Counted from the stretch's first letter, positions 46,318 through 59,040 are shown. The stretch is DNA of 64,000 bases from Ephemerocybe angulata (GCA_013368325.1 JAACJK010000117.1:310001-374000), one strand, 5' to 3'. Notes: generated by a model from the sequence alone, not told the origin. Made by a program: numbers and translations.

Positions 46318-46548
46318 TCTATCCTATCCTTCTCAATATAATTCTATTTCTGAAACTCGATCCTCTGGACAAGTCTTGCAGACTTCTGTGACTCTTCCTA
46401 GTACCCTGGGTCGACGCCAACTTCTGGGTTCCAACGCACCGCTGACAGCAATCACAAACCAGAAATACAAGTGCAAGGTCCTAAAAATACAAGCTAGATC
46501 GTCACAAACAGTCATAACAATGTGTTTAAACGCGACACAAGAGCTACC

Positions 46549-48228
46549 CTACGGCTTCAAGTCATAAGTCCGGACACTCTCCGGACTCCGCTGCACGCTC
46601 TCCAAATCCAAGTCCACGTCCATCGTCTCCCCGTCACCTCGTTCTCTGCTAATCTCGCGCACGCGCACGCGTTCCCGTTCTCGCTTCGACACAGACGACA
46701 GGACGGAGTCCATGACACGGTGCTGCTCTGTGACGGTCGTTACCGTAATGGGCCCCATGTGGTGGAAATTCCGCCTGTGGGGGCTGATGGGTGAGTGCGG
46801 CGGGGAGTCGGCGTCGGTCACCCAGGTAGGGAAGAACGCGTCGGAGGCGTAGCCGCTTCCGCTTGCGCCAGGACGCGGGGCCGTATCCGAGCGCGCGACG
46901 TGCGTCCGGATAGCGATGAGGCAGAACACGATACCTACGAAGCGCGGTGACAAAAAAAAAGAGGTAAGCTTCACGCGCCGAGTGGCAGGCAGGCGGGTGG
47001 GTGGGTCGAACGTACCGATAGAGCCTGGCAGCGCGTGCTGCACGATGACCACGGACGGGTGGTTTATCGCCATCAGGACGATGATGATAGCGGTCTCAAC
47101 GGTGTACACCATCGCGCTCTCGACGATGATCCGTATTACGCCCATCAAGTCCAGCCCTGACGAGAGCTGGAGCCCCGAGCGCACCGTATCGCGGTGCTGC
47201 TTGTAGATTTTGAATGCGATGAGTGAGGTCGTTAGCATGTTTTGGGCGAGGTTCAGGGGGAAGGTGATCCAGAGTATTGGGGCGATGTCCTTCGGCGCGA
47301 AGGCCGTGGGGTGCAAGAACCAGTGCCAGTTTACGAAGGTCGTTGCTGCGAAGGAAGGCAAGTTAGAGTTGCTCCTTTGTTTATTTTTTGTGGGGCTGCG
47401 ACGGTAGGCTGTGCGACGCGAAGTCGTTGAGACTGTGACTCACCTATGCTACCGATGAGAAGCAGGGTTGGGGCGACGATAACCCACTTGTTTCTTCTCC
47501 AGATCAGGAAACAGCGGTATATCTACGTGCGCGAAACGCCAAAGCAAGGGAACTCTGGTCAGTAACGCGTATCGGCTCGGGCACTCTAACTCCAGCTTCG
47601 CGGCACCGCCTAGGCAGCCAGGCAGGCAGAACCATTCAGCCGAGAGAGAGGATGGACACTCACAACAAGGACGTCTCCGAGCCAGGTGCAGAAGGCGGTG
47701 AGAAGCAGGTGCGCGTAGTTGTCCCAGTACTTGTAGTTTTGGAAGTAGAGGAAGGGCGCTGGAGGTGCGAGAAGGAGGGCGTATGCGCGGATTAACCGTG
47801 ATATTGAGGTGACTATATATCGAGAGCGGTGTTGCTCGAATCAAGGTGCTAGGGTTTAGGTGAGTGGGATGGACTAACTGTTGTGGAATGTAGCGAGGAT
47901 GAAGATCATTATCGAGACGACCAGGAATATTCGGGAGGCCACCGTCTCGACCGGTCGTTTCCTTAACATGATACGCATGGTCGAGATGAACATGCTGCAG
48001 TAAAGGCCTGAAGGTGCGTTAGCTTTAATTCTCGACGGTTTCGAAAGGTGATTCACCATATATTATCGCCTGGAAGATCACCAGTTATCAGTCGAGGACT
48101 CGAAGCGCCGACGAACCGCAACGCACCTCGACCCAGAACGCTACGGGATAATAGATCTGGTACTGCCTACTAAGCTCCGCATACTGGCGTTCGAGCTCGG
48201 CTAATGTCGCGGGGTCCAAGTTGTCCAT
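46549..48228 (-). CDS. multi-pass (probably seven-helix) membrane protein, family member B
   Basis: Paralogue of the gene at 35111. Starts MDNLDPATLAELERQYAELS, then a 13-nt microexon (48057-48069, AIIY plus one base), GLYCSMFISTMRIMLRKRPV, RIFLVVSIMIFILATFHN, a loop with YWDNYAHLLLTAFCTWLGDV, IYRCFLIWRRNKWVIVAP, TTFVNWHWFLHPT, APILWITFPLNLAQNMLTTS, RIIVESAMVYTVETAIIIVL and FVGIVFCLIAIRTHVARSD. The cytosolic tail is polar with Ser/Pro and acidic stretches. It is larger in the tail than member A, and intron positions and the microexon are conserved. Function unknown; topology is receptor-like (inference). Confidence 0.83.
48057..48069 (-). other. 13-nt microexon of the paralogous membrane-protein gene
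   Basis: Encodes AIIY and the first base of Gly, flanked by CTTCCAG and GTGAAT on the minus strand. Same length, phase and coding content as 35263-35275 in the paralogue. Confidence 0.75.
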
Positions 48229-50760
48229 GGCGTCTGGCCAGGCTGCGCCTGCATGCAAGGCAGGACTGCGGCACACTCGGGTGGTGGCAGCGCGGGGGGA
48301 CGAGGGAAGGCAGGAGGAGGGAAGGAAGGGGGCGAAAGCGGGTGGAAGGAAGGAAAATGGGATGGGAACCAGACCAAGGACATGATATGCCTGTGGTAGC
48401 CTCGGAACTAATGAAAATGTTCGGAAAGAACGATCGCGGCTTCGGACTGATTATTGAATGACATGGTGGAGTACTTACGCCGGTGTTTATCGATGTAATG
48501 CCCAAGGAGATCTTCTTGGAGGTTACAATATACTTACCGTAAGTTAGGGCACCCGTTGCTGTTATTTCTCCAGACTGGATGAGACTGGATGGCGCGTCCT
48601 GGTGGGTATGTCTGGACGAAAGGGGAATTCTGGGATGTCCCGTGTGCTCTCTTGTGCCGTGCCGCTGTTCAGTCGGTTTTTACACAAGCTTATATCCTCC
48701 ACTAAGTAGTACAACGTGCTCGCGAAATGTAATCGTATAACTCATCAATGTTTCACGCTCCTACCTCCGTGTTCTGTTCAGACTATCCCGGCTTCAAAAG
48801 ATTTTTATCTGACTGACCAATGACCTTGTACACTCTTACTGCTTCCCAGCCAATCCTCTTCCATTCACCCGTTCTTCCTCATCTATCACGTCCCGCCTCA
48901 TCGCCCAATCGCCCCCCATCAAGCTGTAAACCTATGCATCCAGCATAGACCAATGGTAAGCATAGGAGGAATAGCTCTCCTCGCTTACCTGTTCCTTCCC
49001 GCAGAAAGGCCGGCTGGGCTCCTTTGCCCCAAACCAGATACCCCGCAAAGCAACCATAGAATCGCAGAAGACCAGGCAGAACTAGCAGAAGCACACATTT
49101 AACCGTGGACGACATCCAATTGGTGGGGGATATCGTCAGTTGACTTCCCAAGTTCTCCCCGCGTTCCACAGATGACCGTCTCTCGCTTCCGACGCTTTTA
49201 CGAGAAAAGCTTAAGGTAGCCTAAGCTAGATAGTGTCAATGGCAGAAGCAGAAGCTTCAGAGGGAATGCTGCGAAAGTTCAGCGTTCGGTCCTGGGATAG
49301 TTTTGGGCTGGGGGTTCGCGAAGATGGGAAACAGTGTGGGGTAGATTGGACGTTGCGCCGAAGTATTTCCGTAGTCAAGGTTGTCGTGGGGTCGTAGTAT
49401 GAGAAAGAACACCGGTGTTGTGAAAATCGGTGATCAAAGAGGGTGGGTGGGCGCGAGCCCCATGTGCTGGTTGTTACTGGGCAGCTCCAGCCAGCTCCAG
49501 CTTCGATGAGGGTAGTGACGGAGCCAGGGCGGAACCAAAAGAGCGTACAAAGCAATCATTCCCAGATAAGGCGCCAAAGAAGTACTAGAAAGTTTCGGAG
49601 TTAGGTCCAGAGCATATCTTAAAAGCAAACAGACGCTCTGCACTGGGCACGACAACGCTAGAAGCCGAGAAAGTCGTTGGCGCTCCAAAGGGGACGAGAC
49701 GGCAGCGCCTAGAGGATTCATGAAAGGCCAGTTCCCGGATTTGTAGATGTGGTGTTGCCCCTGGAATTGGGATTGCATGAGAGATGATAGACGGCTTTCG
49801 TACCCAGAATGGTGGGTTTTCGCTGTCTCGACTCTCAACCTTTACACTGGTTAAGCTACCGGAAACTTCAAGGCGGAGGTAGTCAGCAAGGCCTAAGTTA
49901 CCAGGGTAGCCTGAGACATTCCGCTGGTGTGTGGTGGTAGTCTCCTTTCAGGGCAACGTATGGGAAAGGTCAAGAGCAGTCAAGAGCCTGTTGAACTAGG
50001 ACGCCACCGCTCCTCAAGAGGGTGGGACTACGGATGACTAAGAAATTGACCCCGCCCCCGATCTGAATAAGCGCCCGTGCCTCAGTCCATTCTCCTTAGA
50101 CGGATTCGTCCCTAGGCGTCCTGATGGTAGATTTCTTGCGGTCTGTGTCTTTGTCTATGGACAGTGTGAGCCTTAGAGCCTGGCATTTACCAGTTCAGAA
50201 TTCGAGATAAGATAAGATTGGTGTTTGAACTCCGACACCATTTAGATCTCAACCCAAACCCAAATGAACCAAGCCACAAGTGCTTTCTTTCGAACGTCCA
50301 CTGCGTCTCGATCCTTCACTCAAATCACCATCCCGGATGGGTGGTCTCTGCTTCAGTATCGATGATGAAACTCTTTTTCGGCCAGGCAGAATTCAACAAA
50401 GGAAAGTCGTCCCGCCCGCAGGACGTTTGATCCAGGCACACGGTGCAGTTTTGGGGGAGAGCCATTTGCGGAACGAAAGCACCGCCTGTGTGCTGGAAAT
50501 GAAAAGAACAGGCGAGCTATCTACCCCGTTAGCTTTCCGGGGCGATTGGACGCTAGCGAGCTCACAGCTGATACAGTTTGGGCAAAGTTGGTTTCAACCG
50601 TGGCGCAAGCGCACCGTTCAACACGACCAGCAAACAAGCGCACTGGCGCAGTACCACGTCTCTCCTTGCCGATGATACGAGTGTCAGGCATTGTTCCTGG
50701 TATCGAATCAGTAGCTTGTTGTGGCAAAGTTGCCGGTATGTTTATTCACCAGAAACCGAT
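48229..50760. other. long intergenic stretch, no gene supported
   Basis: About 2.5 kb. 48290-48360 is strongly purine-rich on the plus strand (GGAGGGAAGGAAGG words). Minus-strand frames at 48879-49169 and 49226-49838 have no motif and no splice continuation that I can defend. Confidence 0.4.
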
Positions 50761-50979
50761 CTATCTCTCTGCCGGTGAATAAAGAGGTGGTAAATCCACG
50801 ACCTCGACCTCTGACATTCGAACTCCACTATCCTCGTGCCGGTTCACCACCACGACCCTATCATCAGCCGGCACATCCAAGTCCGTAGTAGCAGACCTGC
50901 TGGGTCCTTCAGGGGAGTCGAGCACGTCGAGGCTGGAGTTCGAGATGGTGGTAGCTCCAGTATTGTGGCTTACATCCAC
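50761..50979 (-). pseudogene. duplicated C-terminal tail fragment of the neighbouring membrane-protein gene
   Basis: The frame ends VVVVNRHEDSGVRMSEVEVV and DLPPLYS, almost the same as IVMVNRHEDSGVRIPEVEVV and DLPPLYS at the end of the gene at 51181. The fragment keeps about 35 recognisable residues, with no membrane segment or extracellular domain upstream before the intact gene's 3' end. It is a truncated tandem copy (or a lost paralogue); expression as a separate exon is not excluded. Confidence 0.75.
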
Positions 50980-51180
50980 CGTTTGCGTTGCGGCTCCTTC
51001 GCGCGCTGCATCTTGGTCAGCCTCCGAGATGAGCCGCCGCCGTGCTCATGATGGTGAGGCCTCCTGCGCCCTGTTTCCAACTACCGTAACCTCAATTTCA
51101 AGGTGTCCTACGGACTGGACATAGAAGATCTACGTAGAACTCGAATCTACTTGTGCCTTCCCTGCAACTACTCCGCCACC

Positions 51181-52904
51181 TCATCTCTCCGAGTACAATG
51201 GCGGCAGATCTACCACCTCAACCTCCGGTATTCGAACCCCACTGTCTTCATGCCGGTTGACCATCACAATCCTCTCACCGTCGTGCGCACCAACGTCCTC
51301 AGCGGCGGAGCTCCCTCGCGAGGAATGAAGCCCTTGGAGACTCTGACTTGAGTTCCCCACAGCTCTCGAGACGATTGGATCCCGTATTGAGTATGCCATC
51401 GGCAAACGCACAGCCAATGACTCGGAGGCTGTTTTGTCCTTCTTCCTCTTTCTCGGCTTGCCTTCCGGGGAGGTAGGGTCCCCAAGAGGGGAAGGAAGTG
51501 CGAGCTGTTCTTGAAGTGGTGTTTGCGTGGTGGGGGTCGTAGTTCCCTCTGTCGTAGGTGTGCCAGGACGTCTTGACTTTTCTGCGAAGGGATGAGGACG
51601 GTGCGGGAGAGGTGACGCCGAGATGTCAATCACGCCGCTAAATTCGAAAGGCTCGACGTGGTAGTACGGCTCAAGCTCTGGCCTCGCGAGAGAGTCAGGG
51701 TCTGCCAGTCGAATCTTTGGGACACTTCTCCGGCGCCGGCGAAGGTAGAAACCGACTCCCACACCTACCAGGACGAGAAACAAGGCCACGCCGACGGTTA
51801 TGCCAGCGATGGCGCCCTTGTTCCGAGTAGAGTGCCCATTGCTGGCTGTCGTGGCTATTGGGGTTTGTTGGGTTTGAGCGGAAGTGGAGATCTCCCCGTT
51901 CTCGACTGTGAGGTAGTCAAGGGTCAAGGGGAACTGGGGATCTTCGAGAACGACTTTGATGGTATGTGTACCACGGGTGAGAGACTCGGTTGTGAAAAAG
52001 CCCTTGTTGTACTTTGGGGTGGCTTGGAAGGACCATGGAATGACTATTCTGCGTGGGTTGTCGTTATCGAGGTAGACAAGTGCGGTACCATTTTGCGGTG
52101 GTTGAAAGGATACGCCATCCCATGAGGCTGGTGGTAGACTCCCATACCAAGTTGCTTTCGTCCCTGAATGTAATCGTCAGGTGGTGCGTATGAATTTACA
52201 ATACCCTCGTACTAGTACGCACCAGTAAACTCCACACTGATTGTCGCATTGGCGTCCCCCGATGATTTTATACCTCCAACTGTGGTGTTCCATGTCCCTG
52301 ACTTGTATGTCACCGCTGGATCAGTCTTGTCGATAATAACCGTAGGTTGGAAGCTGGGCACGCTGTGCTGGGAAGGGAGGTACTGGAATTGGTCAAAAAG
52401 GTATCTTCTGCCTCCGTCTGCGATCATGGTTATGGTATGCTCAGCATCTTCGATTGAGCCTGAGTCACAGAGAACCCAGGTGTTATCCGCATCAGGGAAC
52501 GAAACGAAGGATTCGATGGGCTTGCTGTCCACAGAACAGGACCAGTACGGCTTGACACTGGGGTCTATAGCTTTCACAGTATAGCCATAGGAACCTAGAG
52601 CCCATACGCGAGTGCCTGGTGTCTCAGCAATGTGGTTAGAATCGCTGCGGCAGCCTAAGAAAACATTGTAGAAAAGCACACCGGTAAACTTCATGTCGAC
52701 AGCCTCAGATATTGCCATCTGTCTTTGAGTGGGCGGATATGGAACGTCATTGGTATACTCGGTAGGTAAGGTCGTTTCGAAACCGTAATAGGTATCCTTG
52801 CTGGATTCGTTGGTGAGTCGGTACACCAGACTCGAGTCAGTGTGCCTCAGAACCACGCGTCGAATGTCCGTCCCTGATGTGATGCCAGCCATATATGTTG
52901 TCAC
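51181..52904 (-). CDS. single-pass membrane protein with extracellular beta-sandwich-like domains
   Basis: Two exons joined by an intron at about 52170-52222. The extracellular part (GVLFYNVFLGCRSDSNHIAE, a WSCSVDSKPIESF block, DPAVTYKSGTWNTT, ATWYGSLPPASWDGVSF, GTHTIKVVLEDPQFPLTLDY) resembles the repeated carbohydrate-binding-like sandwich modules of mushroom membrane proteins. A membrane helix follows (GAIAGITVGVALFLVLVGVG), then RRRRRS and a long disordered cytosolic tail ending VNRHEDSGVRIPEVEVVDLP and PLYSER. The start is uncertain: the frame opens at 52904 without a signal peptide, while a good signal-peptide-like sequence (MWPIWTYSLLLSLLITVHLF) lies just upstream in another frame (about 52920-53010) and probably belongs to an unresolved first exon. 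Function unknown. Confidence 0.72.
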
Positions 52905-53569
52905 AATATTAGGGTGCTCAGCTCAGAGGCAAGGATGGGCGTGAGTCAGAGCCGAAAAGGTGGACGGTGATGAGGAGGGAGAGGAGAAGACTGTAAGTCC
53001 AAATGGGCCACATGTGAAGGTCGAGCAATGTTGCATCCGGCCAGCATCGGCCTCTCACGTCGTTTCGTTCAGACACCCATTCGGTGCCCATGCCATCGTC
53101 GCTCACTTGGAATTGCCGGACATACCCAAAATGCACCAGAATACGCGGGTGATCATCAGGTGTCGGCCTGCGCAAATCGCGCATCTGCAAAGATCAAGTA
53201 AGTAGGCCGCATCTCCGCTATTCCCTCCACGGGCAACCGCAGCCAAACCACAGCCCTCTTGTTTCTCAACGATTGATCATCACTGCACGAGGGGATAGTA
53301 GTAACTGCTTTAGTTGAGGCGGTACTGACAACGTAACTTTAGATGGATATCGAACATTGAACAGTCACTCGCAAATAAGAGAATTGGAAGAGCGCGAACG
53401 GTTATACTTACCAGTCATGGTTGGCAACCGCCGTCGTCGATCATCACGCGCCATCACACGTTCCACGTGGTCCTGGCAGTCCGCGCGCCTAAGTACTAGT
53501 TACGTAGGCGCTGTGCGCTTAGGGTTCGTTCGGTATCCAAATCCAGTTTTTTCAGCCGCTCGTATCATC
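52905..53569. other. probable 5' exon region of the membrane-protein gene, otherwise intergenic
   Basis: Contains the signal-peptide-like sequence described for the gene at 51181 and the 3' flank of the next minus-strand gene. Nothing else is supported. Confidence 0.4.
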
Positions 53570-54658
53570 TTATATGGCCTCCAAAGAAAGTTTCTAGAAT
53601 GTAAAGTATGAAGAGCATTGAGATTCTGTCATGATGTACGGCCCAGTAAGTGAGACGTACCACGGCAGGTGTTGGGCCGAAATCATTCGAGAAGCTGACG
53701 GGGTCCGCGGTCAAGAAAAGCACATTATCCGCAACGTAATAGACAATGTGTGCGTCCACCTTGGCTTTTGAAAGGACCACAATGAGCCACCGGTCTTACT
53801 GGTGATATAGAGCGAGGGTTACTGACCTCCGCCTGCGTTTATCCAAGTCGCGGTGAGCGAGTTGTCACTGGAAATGCTCCAGATGCTGCTCTCAATAATC
53901 TTGCTCTGCTGCGTCGCGCGGCTAAACGAGTTGTCACCGCTAACTGCCGGGGAGCCATTCGCAGCTAGACAATTGTACATCGAGGTTAACCTGTCCCGGA
54001 GGCTGATGATAATTGCCACTTACTTTCGACAGTTGCACCAAGGTACGCGTAGTCGCCGGAGCCAGGCTTTAGGTCACCTTCCGAGGTGATGGAGAATCCC
54101 ATGATACCACCCAGGAAGGGAAGGTCGGAGACAGGTCCGTTTGTCGTACCGATGCTGAACGTCCCGCTATCGCTGCCAAGTGTGACAGTCAGCGCTTTCG
54201 AGATGTCGTCCGTCCTGCCGTACTCCCCAAACGCGTTCAGGGCTTTGCTGACCCAGTACGGAGTGGTAGAAGAGCTGGAGGGGTCGCGGATGCGGATGAC
54301 GCTTGAGCCTGGGACGTCGGTGGGCTCGGGATTGGAGGGTGATGTCGGTGTCGAAGAGGGTTCCCTGCGGCTGACAGAGCCTATGCATTTTGGAAATTGG
54401 CAGAAACCGTCAGCGACTGCCGATGGGAATGAAACACGACGCACCGCCACTGAATCTGGACGGTCTCGCCGGACCCATTCCTCTCTTCATCCGTTCAGCA
54501 TTGGTGAGCTGCCCATCGGTATAAGCCGATAAAGGTATGAGGTTGTCGATAGGAGGATTCAGGGATTGGAGTTGGGCGTTACGTGGCAGCTGGTACGCGC
54601 CGCTGGATGCCGCAAGAGAGACTGCAGCAAGGGCAGCAAATGTGAGTTTGAAAGCCAT
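53570..54658 (-). CDS. secreted protein of an Agaricomycete-specific family, unknown function
   Basis: Several exons from ATG 54658. A signal peptide (MAFKLTFAALAAVSLAASSG) is followed by a conserved pro-like segment (LPRNAQLQSLNPPIDNLIPL, SAYTDGQLTNAERMKRGMGP). The body reads YWVSKALNAFGEYGRTDDIS, KALTVTLGSDSGTFSIGTTN, GPVSDLPFLGGIMGFSITSE, GDLKPGSGDYAYLGATVE, ATQQSKIIESSIWSISSDNS, LTATWINAGG and AHIVYYVADNVLFLTADPVS, and the last exon ends KLSLEAI before a TAA at 53570-53572. I have seen this pattern (ALTDGQLTNAERLKRGLGP; LNSFGEYG; GDY-YL-G; SAIW; A-WIN-DG; LTGDP-AF) in many mushroom secretomes, but no function is known. A TATA element lies about 150 bp upstream. Confidence 0.8.
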
Positions 54659-55575
54659 CGTAGAGACCTGTGTTTAAAGGAGTGTGGGTGTCTAAGGAAT
54701 GACGGGGGAGTAAAGTTGTGTCTGAGGAGGAGAAAGGCGCGTCGGAAGGACGGCCTAGAAAATTGGGGGGAAAGAGGGCTGCAGCCGGGGGGCGCCTCGC
54801 CGGGTTTATAAATTATGAAGCATGTGGTTTTTCCTGCTAAATTGATTGCCCTGTGGCGCGATTGACATTCGGAATGTAGCCGCCAAAAACCGGTTGTCAC
54901 TCCCCAAACTCCGGATGGGTATGCGCGTCGTCCTCAGAAAACCCCTAAGTATTCTGAATTTCTGCCTCCTCAAAGGCCCCCACTGTCTCATCACCTTCTT
55001 TAGTGTTCTATATGTACTATTATAGATTATCAACGACTCTTTTTCCTGAAGAGTTGATAGTCGAGGAGGGCCCCGAGGCGCGATTTAGGAGAGAATTGAA
55101 CGGGCAGGACAAGTTTGGGCAGGATTTCGGGCCCGCCTACTGTCTACAAGCCCGCCATCACGCACAACAAAGCCAAAGCCGCCGCCCTGCCCTGTGACTT
55201 GGACTTCCGACTCGGGCTTCTTTTCCCGCGCACTCATCGCTGTCAACTTCCAACACCTTCTTGAGTACTGGGGCCCCCCAAATCCTCATCAAAATCCACA
55301 TCCAAAAACTGGATTTGGATACCAAACGAATCCTTAACGCCAGCTCTGACGCTGAAGTCGTCTTCGTCTACAGTCCAGAGCCAGTGAGGGAGAGTTAAAG
55401 ACTCAGGACGGGAAGTCGAAAGGCTGGTATATTAGTAGATTGTATGCCAACCGAGGGCACGGTAGTATGTGAATAGGTAAGCGGATGTGGGTGTATCGAC
55501 AACCTGAATCCACGGGTGTGCATAGGCAGGGTATTTTGGGTCCGATATCCTTTCAAGCGTTCCTTAGGTAGAGTG
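54659..55575. other. intergenic: promoter of the secreted-protein gene and 3' flank of GH55
   Basis: Contains TATAAA on the minus strand at 54805-54810. The rest carries no frame I can support. Confidence 0.5.
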
Positions 55576-58500
55576 CTAACGGCTACTCCAAGATGTAACA
55601 GTCGACACAAATCCGTTGACGTTCGCGCTCTGGTCGATAATGCCCACGCTGTTGACACTGATCTGCTTGCCAGCAGCGACCGTGGCAAGGCTGAAAATGT
55701 TGACACTCGAGGCGGTATCGATGTTAGCGATCTGGGCCTGGCATTTGCGGTCGTTGATGCAGTCCTGCGAGTACGACTTGAAGAAGCTGTAGAGCCCGGC
55801 GCCTAAACGGGTGATTGAAGGGTGGTCAGAATCCAGGTCCCATATGTGTGGAGAGTGCACCGACCAAAGATAAAGATGCCTCGAGACCTTTCGACGGAGA
55901 GGCCCCATGCCGATGGGGCGTCATCCTTGTACGGTTTAGGGTCATATTTCGGGTTATAAGCGAAAGGAGTGGGCGCCGCTGGCGTAGGTTGGTAGTATGG
56001 CTAATGGTGGGCGTCAGATTACCACACTGTCCCCAAGGAATTGAAAGGACTTACGCTCTCGGTCTGAATGAGACCCATGTAGTGGTTTGCAGCGTTCACA
56101 AGACGATACTGATACACCGCATGGTGCTCGCTACCCGTCCCAATCAGCCACACAGGACCCTGGCTCTCGCTCAAAATTCCACGTCCACTGTACACCGAGA
56201 TTTGGCTGTTGCCATCGCCATCCAAGTCATGGTCGGCGAGCCAGACCCATGTTCCCTCGAGGTATGCAGAGGCCTTCTCGGTGATATGGAGGGAAAGGAA
56301 GCCAGCGTAGCAGTTCTCGAACCCAGCCGAGCCGTCCCTGGGGCAATTGGCGTTTTCAAGGTTCGTCCCGGCGACGCCTCCTGTGCGGATGTGCGAGTCC
56401 CACATTCCGGCGCCGGCCTTGACGTTGTCGGGTTCGTGGATATTCCATTCGACAATGATTGCTCCAGCGACTGTGATGAAAATAGAAATTAGGGATCTGA
56501 TGCTAAGAGAGAAGGATTCGCTCAGAAGGACTTACCATTGGGCCCGACGGTGGAGAAGATTATATCAGTGATCTCGACGATACCAGTCTCGCACGCCTTT
56601 CCGACTTGGAAGACGACCTTGGGATGCTTCTGATCTGAGAACTTGGGGCCTTTGCCTGCGAGGACTGTCCACGCCTCTCCGACCATGCGGGTGTTGGGAG
56701 GAATGTATACTGTGTCGGTGACGATGTAGTGACCAGCATCGAAGAAGATAATCTTGCATCCAGCGTACTAACAGGGAGGCTGTAGTCAGTACACCCTCGA
56801 AGCACCAACCACTCGAAGTGCAGTGACCGACCTTCTGTAAGATTTCATTCAGAATCTTGGTGTCATCGGTAACACCGTCTCCCTTCGCGCCAAGATCCTT
56901 CACGCTAACGAAGTCGCTGGCCTTGTAGTTCTCGTACTGAGGATGCGTCCTGCCAACGATTTTTCCGGAGCGATCAAGCAAGCTCGATGCCTTCGACGGG
57001 TTGGCCAAGTTACCCTGCTGGAAGGTTCCTTGCGCTTTGGATCCTTTGTAAACGTTACCCTGGCCCCAGGACGCGATGGTCTTCGTGCCACCGGGAAGGA
57101 CAACAGTTCCGTCAGCAACGGCAACGGCGGCGCCCACGTTGGTGAGCTTGGCGTTGTTGAGGACGAGGGAGCCGGCGGCGGCGAGGGTACCATTGCTTGC
57201 CGTTGATGTTTGGATGAAAATTGGGGTATTGGTCACGACGGCGTCAATGATAGCTTGGGCAGCGGTAATCTATTGTTCACAAATAAAACCCCAAGAGAGC
57301 ATAAGACAGTTAGCTGAGCGCGAGTCTCTTTAGTGGGCGACGATAGCAGACTAACCGGAGTCTGAAGGTCGAACCCAATCTGACAGTTATTCAAGTTGAT
57401 TCCTTGGTAAGTCCAACCTTGGATTGTGGACCTTTAGCGTTCCATTGGAAGGCACTCCACACGGAAAGAACTCACCCCAATTCCAGACACTGAAGATTCC
57501 TGTCTTCGCGTTGTTGATGGTAAGGTTCCGTACAGTAAACCTAAACATGTCGTCAGAAACCCGACATCCAGAGCGAGCAACTTTGCTTGTACGTACTGTT
57601 GGTTCCCGCCCCAGATACCGTACTTGCCGCCGTTGAACACAAGATCGCCCATAAAGCCGCCACTGGAGAACGCCAACTGTTAGGGCGCTGCTTATTCAGA
57701 CATTGGGACACTCACCTTCCGTTCTCCATCCAGATACCCTGGTGAGCGGTGTTTTCATCCTCGGACATGTGCACGACGATGTTCATGAGCGAAGTAGACT
57801 GCGAAACCTGCCAATGGATACCAGTTCCCGATGCCTTGTCAGCAGGGACTCGGCGGACGTCGATCACAAAGTTCCTGATTGAACGGAAGCTGGAAGAGAA
57901 CCCGACATTAGTAGATGCTCACAATGTAACGAGCGCAATATCGCACAAGTTGTTCTGGTTGATCCAATACTGTGCTCCCCCACCATTCGGAATGTATGGG
58001 TTCGCATCTAGATAGCTATCAGTGCGTGCTTCCCAAGATTAAGCCGTTGTAACAGACCAATGACAGCAAGATCGCTAAAGGTTTCCGCGGCGAGAATCGT
58101 AGGAGGGTTCTTCGCGTCTCCGATAAGCTGGGTATAATAGTAAGGGATGATCGACGTCGAGACTAGATATGTTCTGTGTACGCATCGATAGGTCAATATG
58201 TGCAACGTCACAGGGAGCTGATAAGTGGAACGCACCCTTTGGGAAAGTAAACAATCGCAGGAGTGATGCTGCGTGGTGGTCAGACGCATGCACAAATGGC
58301 AGATTTCCTGTTCGAAAAAAGACGTACGTCGAGGAAGGACACGATCCGCCTCCACAACGGTTCCCAGCTTGGATGGCGGCGCTAAAGGGGGTCCATTGTC
58401 AGGTCGCCGATCACTTCTTGCAGTTGCAAGGTTCAGTTGCGGGCACCACGCACTTAATCGCAGCAGCGTCGTCGTGAACACCATCACCCACAGCACCGAA

Positions 58501-58907
58501 GTCCTAACAAAAGGTGTGAGTTTGCGGTAACACGCCCGGGACGCTTTGTCGTAAGCACACACCTTCACATTTCGGAAGACCTGGTAGTTGGCAGGGTCGG
58601 GATTGTGTGGAGAGCTGCCTTGGTGTTTGATGACCTCCAGCCAGAATGGATCGCTTGGCGCAGCTGTACCCTTGGCTGGAAGCGGGGCGTGGCAGGCCTT
58701 GGGCTTCATATTATGACTGTCTATCTCGATGTTGGCAGAAATATCAACCTCCACCCCGGATGAAGAGACCGTCGCGTTTACGCCTGTAGTTATGTTGGCC
58801 AAAGGGGTGTCGACAGCAACCGATGCCGAAATCTCTCCTGCGTTCGCAAGTACTCCGAAGAGCAATGCGCACGACAAAAGCGCCGATGTAAGTCTAGACG
58901 CTGGCAT
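55576..58907 (-). CDS. GH55 beta-1,3-glucanase (two right-handed beta-helix domains)
   Basis: About a dozen exons. I start at 58907 (MPASRLTSALLSCALLFGVL), which gives a signal peptide, rather than an in-frame upstream ATG at 59024. Domain 1 begins with FWLEVIKHQGSSPHNPDPAN and YQVFRNVKDFGA-type sequence and includes FPKGAFHLSAP, GAQYWINQNNLCDI-like strands, FRSIRNFVIDVRRVPAD, GIHWQVSQSTSLMNIVVHMS and GIWMENG. A linker (GTKTIASWGQGNVYKGSKAQ) leads to domain 2 with SDFVSVKDLGAKGDGVTDDT, KIIFFDAGHYIVTDTVYIPP, TDIIFSTVGPNAGAIIVEWN, MWDSHIRTGGVAGTNLENAN, YLEGTWVWLADHDLDG and ISVYSGRGILSESQGPVWLI. This twin pectate-lyase-like architecture ending in a GTGSEHHAVYQY block is specific to GH55 laminarinases, secreted enzymes acting on fungal or plant beta-1,3-glucan. 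No frame break seen. Confidence 0.93.
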
Positions 58908-59040
58908 GCCGTATGGCGGGTTTGAAAAGAGTGTAAAAGTCGGAGGTTTCAAAGGAATGTAGGAAGGACGCGATGCCAGGCCAAGGGGGAAGAAGGGCTT
59001 AGGGGAAACGATTACTTGCGTCACCTCGATCGTGCATTAC

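Noticed and set aside
49226..49838. Minus-strand frames that might be a small gene
   Set aside because: No recognisable motif, signal peptide or splice continuation; composition looks random.
59024..59024. Upstream in-frame ATG as start of the GH55 gene
   Set aside because: It lies only about 20 bp from the TATA element and would hide the signal peptide behind 39 residues; the ATG at 58907 gives a clean signal peptide.
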